Shown piece after piece: positions 61,363-64,000 of a stretch of DNA of 64,000 nucleotides. The translations under genes and the position numbers were made by a program. The number at the start of each line of letters is the position of its first letter. Position 1 is the stretch's first letter. The notes beneath the pieces were generated by a model, which was not told the DNA's origin, searched no databases, and saw only the letters and a list, made by a program, of their open reading frames with translations. The stretch comes from Chitinimonas arctica (GTDB taxonomy: Bacteria; Pseudomonadota; Gammaproteobacteria; Burkholderiales; Chitinimonadaceae), in contig NZ_CP041730.1 of the NCBI RefSeq assembly GCF_007431345.1, positions 4,588,001-4,652,000 on the forward strand, given 5' to 3'.

Positions 61363-62379
61363 ATGGCCGACGATATTCTCTCCCAGGAAGAGGTTGACGC
61401 CCTCTTACGCGGGGTTACGGGCGAAGACGAGGATGCGGACGAGGGACTCGATTCCTCGGCCATCCGTGCCTATGACATAGGTCGGCAGGAGCGTATCGTC
61501 CGTGGCCGGATGCCGACGCTGGAAGTGATCAACGAGCGCTTTGCCCGCAATCTACGTATCGGCCTGTTCAATTTCATGCGCCGCTCCGCCGAGATCTCGG
61601 TGGGGCCGGTGCGGGTGCAGAAGTACAGCGAATTCATCCGCAACCTGGTGGTGCCGACCAACCTCAACCTGATCCATATGAAGCCGCTGCGCGGCACCGG
61701 CCTGTTTATCTTCGATCCCGACCTGGTCTTCCTGGTGGTCGACAATATGTTCGGTTCGGACGGCCGCTACCATGTGCGGGTGGAAGGCCGCGATTTCACG
61801 CCGACCGAGCAACGCATCATCCAGCGCCTGCTGGAAGTGGTGATGGACGAATACCGCAAGTCATGGGAGCCGGTGTTCAAGACCGAGTTCACCTATGTGC
61901 GCTCGGAAATGAATACCCAGTTCGCCAATATCGCCACCCCGACCGAGGTGGTGGTGGCCTTTACCTTCAAGATCGAACTGGGCTCCGGTGGCGGCGATTT
62001 CCATGTCTGCTTCCCCTATTCGATGATCGAGCCGCTGCGCGATTTGCTATACAGCTCGATGCAGGCCGACCGCATGGAGTCGGACAACCGTTGGGTCAAG
62101 CTGCTGTCGCGCGAAGTGCAGAATTCCGAAGTGGTGCTGATCGCCAACCTGGGGTCGGCCAAGATTACGCTTGGTGAAATCCTCGACCTGAAGGTGGGCG
62201 ATGTGATCGGCATCGACATCCCGCAGACCGTCACGGCGGAAGTGGATGGCGTGCCTTTGCTGGAAGGCCACTATGGTACGCTGCATGGCCAGTACGCCCT
62301 GAAGATCGAGAAACTGCTGATGACAGCGGAAAACCTCTCCATCGACGATGAGCCGCAAGAGGACTTGAGCAATGAGTGA
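61363..62379 (+). CDS. fliM: Flagellar motor switch protein FliM
   Basis: C-ring protein that receives CheY-P; 338 residues. The N-terminal CheY-P-binding segment LSQEEVDALL (about 5-14) is intact. The middle CheC-like domain and C-terminal SpoA-like domain follow, with ARNLRIGLFNFMRRSAE, PLRGTGLFIFDPDL and VGDVIGIDIPQ. It ends within fliN (8-base overlap). Confidence 0.96.
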   Translation: MADDILSQEEVDALLRGVTGEDEDADEGLDSSAIRAYDIGRQERIVRGRMPTLEVINERFARNLRIGLFNFMRRSAEISVGPVRVQKYSEFIRNLVVPTNLNLIHMKPLRGTGLFIFDPDLVFLVVDNMFGSDGRYHVRVEGRDFTPTEQRIIQRLLEVVMDEYRKSWEPVFKTEFTYVRSEMNTQFANIATPTEVVVAFTFKIELGSGGGDFHVCFPYSMIEPLRDLLYSSMQADRMESDNRWVKLLSREVQNSEVVLIANLGSAKITLGEILDLKVGDVIGIDIPQTVTAEVDGVPLLEGHYGTLHGQYALKIEKLLMTAENLSIDDEPQEDLSNE

Positions 62380-62815
62380 AGAAGCCGACGAGCAGGGGCT
62401 GGACGATTGGGCCGCCGCGCTGGCCGAGCAGCAGATAGCCGAGACCGCCGCCCATGAGCAAGCCGCCGTGGCTTCGCCGTCGCCTGCGATGTCGACTGCA
62501 CCGGCTGATATCTTCCAGCGCTTCGACAATCAGCCGGAAAAACCCACCGGCCCCTCCAGCATCGACATGATCATGGATATCCCGGTCTCCATGACCGTGG
62601 AGTTGGGCCGCACCAAGATCGCCATCCGCAGCTTGCTGCAGCTGGCGCAGGGCTCGGTGGTGGAGCTGGATGGCCTGGCGGGTGAACCGATGGATGTACT
62701 GATCAACGGCACCCTGATTGCCCAGGGCGAGGTGGTGGTGGTGAACGACAAGTTCGGCATCCGCCTCACCGATATCATCACCCCGGCGGAACGTATTCGC
62801 CGTCTGCACAAGTAG
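62372..62815 (+). CDS. fliN: Flagellar motor switch protein FliN
   Basis: C-ring protein of 147 residues with a variable acidic N-terminus (about 1-60) and the conserved SpoA domain (about 65-145; DIPVSMTVELGRTKIAIRSL, GSVVELDGLAGEPMDVLING, VVNDKFGIRLTDII). It overlaps the fliM stop by eight bases. Confidence 0.96.
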   Translation: MSEEADEQGLDDWAAALAEQQIAETAAHEQAAVASPSPAMSTAPADIFQRFDNQPEKPTGPSSIDMIMDIPVSMTVELGRTKIAIRSLLQLAQGSVVELDGLAGEPMDVLINGTLIAQGEVVVVNDKFGIRLTDIITPAERIRRLHK

Positions 62816-62826
62816 CCATCCCACCC

Positions 62827-63282
62827 ATGCGTATCGACCGCTTTTTATCCGCCGCCTTCCTGTTTGCGGCGGCGTCCGTGTGCGCCCTGGCTGCCGAGCC
62901 GGCCAAGGCGGTACCACCGGTCGCCACCGGCGCCATGGCCGGGCTGATGCAGGTTGCCCTGGCGCTGGTGTTCGTGATTGCCGCGATCTTCGTCACCGCT
63001 TGGCTGATGCGCCGTTTTACCCCAGGCCAGTTCGGTAGCCAGGCCCCGCTGCGCATGGTCGGCGGCGTGATGGTCGGTAACCGGGAGCGGGTCGTGATCG
63101 TGGAGGTGGACGACACCTGGCTGGTATTGGGCGTCACCGCAGCGGGCATCAGCAATCTGCATAGCCTGCCGCGCCCGGAGGGAGCAGTAGCGACCCCGGC
63201 GGCTTCGCACGTGTTCGCCGAAAAACTGGCCACCATCCTGAAAGCGCGCAAGGCGCCCAACCCCACCCAGGATACGGCATGA
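62827..63282 (+). CDS. fliO: Flagellar biosynthetic protein FliO
   Basis: Small membrane protein that helps assemble the FliP-FliQ-FliR export gate; 151 residues. A signal-like N-terminus (1 to about 22) is followed by one membrane segment (about 39-60, MQVALALVFVIAAIFVTAWLM) and a cytoplasmic domain with GGVMVGNRERVVIVEVDDTWLVLGV in two strands. It overlaps the fliP start by four bases. Confidence 0.93.
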   Translation: MRIDRFLSAAFLFAAASVCALAAEPAKAVPPVATGAMAGLMQVALALVFVIAAIFVTAWLMRRFTPGQFGSQAPLRMVGGVMVGNRERVVIVEVDDTWLVLGVTAAGISNLHSLPRPEGAVATPAASHVFAEKLATILKARKAPNPTQDTA

Positions 63283-64000
63283 GCCCACGCCGCCCGCTGA
63301 TCGGCCTGCTCCTGCTGTTGTTCGGCGGCCTGCCCGTCCTGGCGGCGGAAGTCGGCCTGCCCCTGTTGAACAGCCAGCCCAGCGGTGCGGGACAGAGCTA
63401 TACCCTAAGCCTGCAGACCCTGGTGATGCTCACCGGCATTACTTTTCTGCCGGCGATCCTGCTGATGATGACGGCCTTCACCCGCATCGTGATCGTCCTG
63501 TCCATGTTGCGGCAGGCACTGGGGACCATGCAGGCGCCGCCCAACCAGGTGATTGTCGGACTATCCCTGTTCCTGACCGTCTTTGTCATGTCGCCGGTAT
63601 TGGACCGTATCTGGGTGGATGCCTACCAGCCCTTCAGCGAAGACAAGATCAGCTTTAACGAAGCCCTCGAGCGCGGCGGCAAGCCGCTCAAGCAATTTAT
63701 GCTCAAGCAGACGCGGCAGAAGGACTTGGCGTTGTTTATCGAGCTATCGCAAAGCGAGAAACCGCAAGGGCCCGAAGAGGTCGGCTTCAAGACCCTGGTA
63801 CCCGCCTATGTCACCAGCGAGCTGAAGACCGCCTTCCAGATCGCCTTCCTGGTGTTTATTCCCTTTCTGGTCATCGATATGGTAGTGGCGAGCGTACTGA
63901 TGGCCATGGGTATGATGATGGTCAGCCCGGTAACCATCTCGCTGCCCTTCAAGATCATTCTGTTTGTACTGGTGGATGGCTGGACGCTGTTGATCGGCTC
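63279..64000 (+). CDS. fliP: Flagellar biosynthetic protein FliP, 3' end outside window
   Basis: Core export-gate membrane protein. About 240 codons are present before the window ends; the enterobacterial protein has about 245, so only a few residues are missing. It has a cleavable signal (1 to about 22), then LTGITFLPAILLMMTAFTRI, VLSMLRQALGTMQAPPNQV, and the C-terminal gate region FLVIDMVVASVLMAMGMMM. It starts inside the fliO stop (ATGA). Confidence 0.95.
   Translation, partial: MSPRRPLIGLLLLLFGGLPVLAAEVGLPLLNSQPSGAGQSYTLSLQTLVMLTGITFLPAILLMMTAFTRIVIVLSMLRQALGTMQAPPNQVIVGLSLFLTVFVMSPVLDRIWVDAYQPFSEDKISFNEALERGGKPLKQFMLKQTRQKDLALFIELSQSEKPQGPEEVGFKTLVPAYVTSELKTAFQIAFLVFIPFLVIDMVVASVLMAMGMMMVSPVTISLPFKIILFVLVDGWTLLIG

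Overview
The window is about 64 kb of GC-rich DNA, roughly 60-65 % by eye. It comes from a motile, flagellated, chemotactic Gram-negative bacterium. The gene set (fliE-to-fliP order, paired CheV proteins with CheZ, a FleS/FleR-type sigma-54 pair, dadA, a liv transporter with a lipoprotein-type binding protein, an hpnC-like gene) fits a betaproteobacterium, possibly Chromobacteriaceae- or Chitinimonas-like. That placement is inference from gene content only. No rRNA, tRNA, CRISPR array or intact insertion sequence was recognised.

Layout. (1) 0-16 kb, accessory and metabolic genes: a PhoD-like phosphatase cut by the window edge; a Fic-domain protein behind six copies of a short repeat; a divergent locus with a degenerate metallo-beta-lactamase-fold protein and an EamA exporter on one side and LysR and AraC regulators on the other; a gene with a FliA-type promoter; an Lrp regulator; a CsgG-like lipoprotein; a TonB receptor; an M61 peptidase; and dadA. 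(2) 16-29 kb: a PAS histidine kinase, a LuxR-type regulator, a second EamA exporter, an orphan hpnC, a PilZ protein, a more AT-rich island with a YopT/C58-like cysteine-protease candidate and a leucine-rich-repeat protein, an NHL lipoprotein, a VOC protein, a chemoreceptor and nudC. (3) 29-38.9 kb: livJ-livHMGF with a terminator after livJ, an EF-hand protein with a second FliA-type promoter, radC, and coaBC-dut. (4) 38.9-40.1 kb: a two-gene cassette with an ADP-ribosyltransferase-like protein. (5) 40.3-47 kb, minus strand: cheV-cheV-cheY-cheZ-cheA and an EAL-HDOD gene. (6) 47-64 kb, plus strand: fleS, a STAS / response-regulator-phosphatase / CheB insert, fleR, then fliEFGHIJ, a toxin-antitoxin pair on the opposite strand, and fliKLMNO-fliP, with fliP leaving the window.

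How it works together. FleS and FleR should act with sigma-54. Good -24/-12 elements lie upstream of fliE (52491-52506) and fliK (59278-59293), and a weaker one upstream of the cheV operon (46916-46931, minus). These suggest separate FleR-dependent fliE-J, fliK-P and che transcripts. Two distant paralogous genes (7491 and 36306) carry FliA-type promoters, so they are probably late flagellar-regulon genes. The points most worth following are the partner-switching module between fleS and fleR, the FliA-linked EF-hand family, the candidate effector island at 22.5-24.9 kb, the ADP-ribosyltransferase-like cassette and the Fic locus with its operator cluster.
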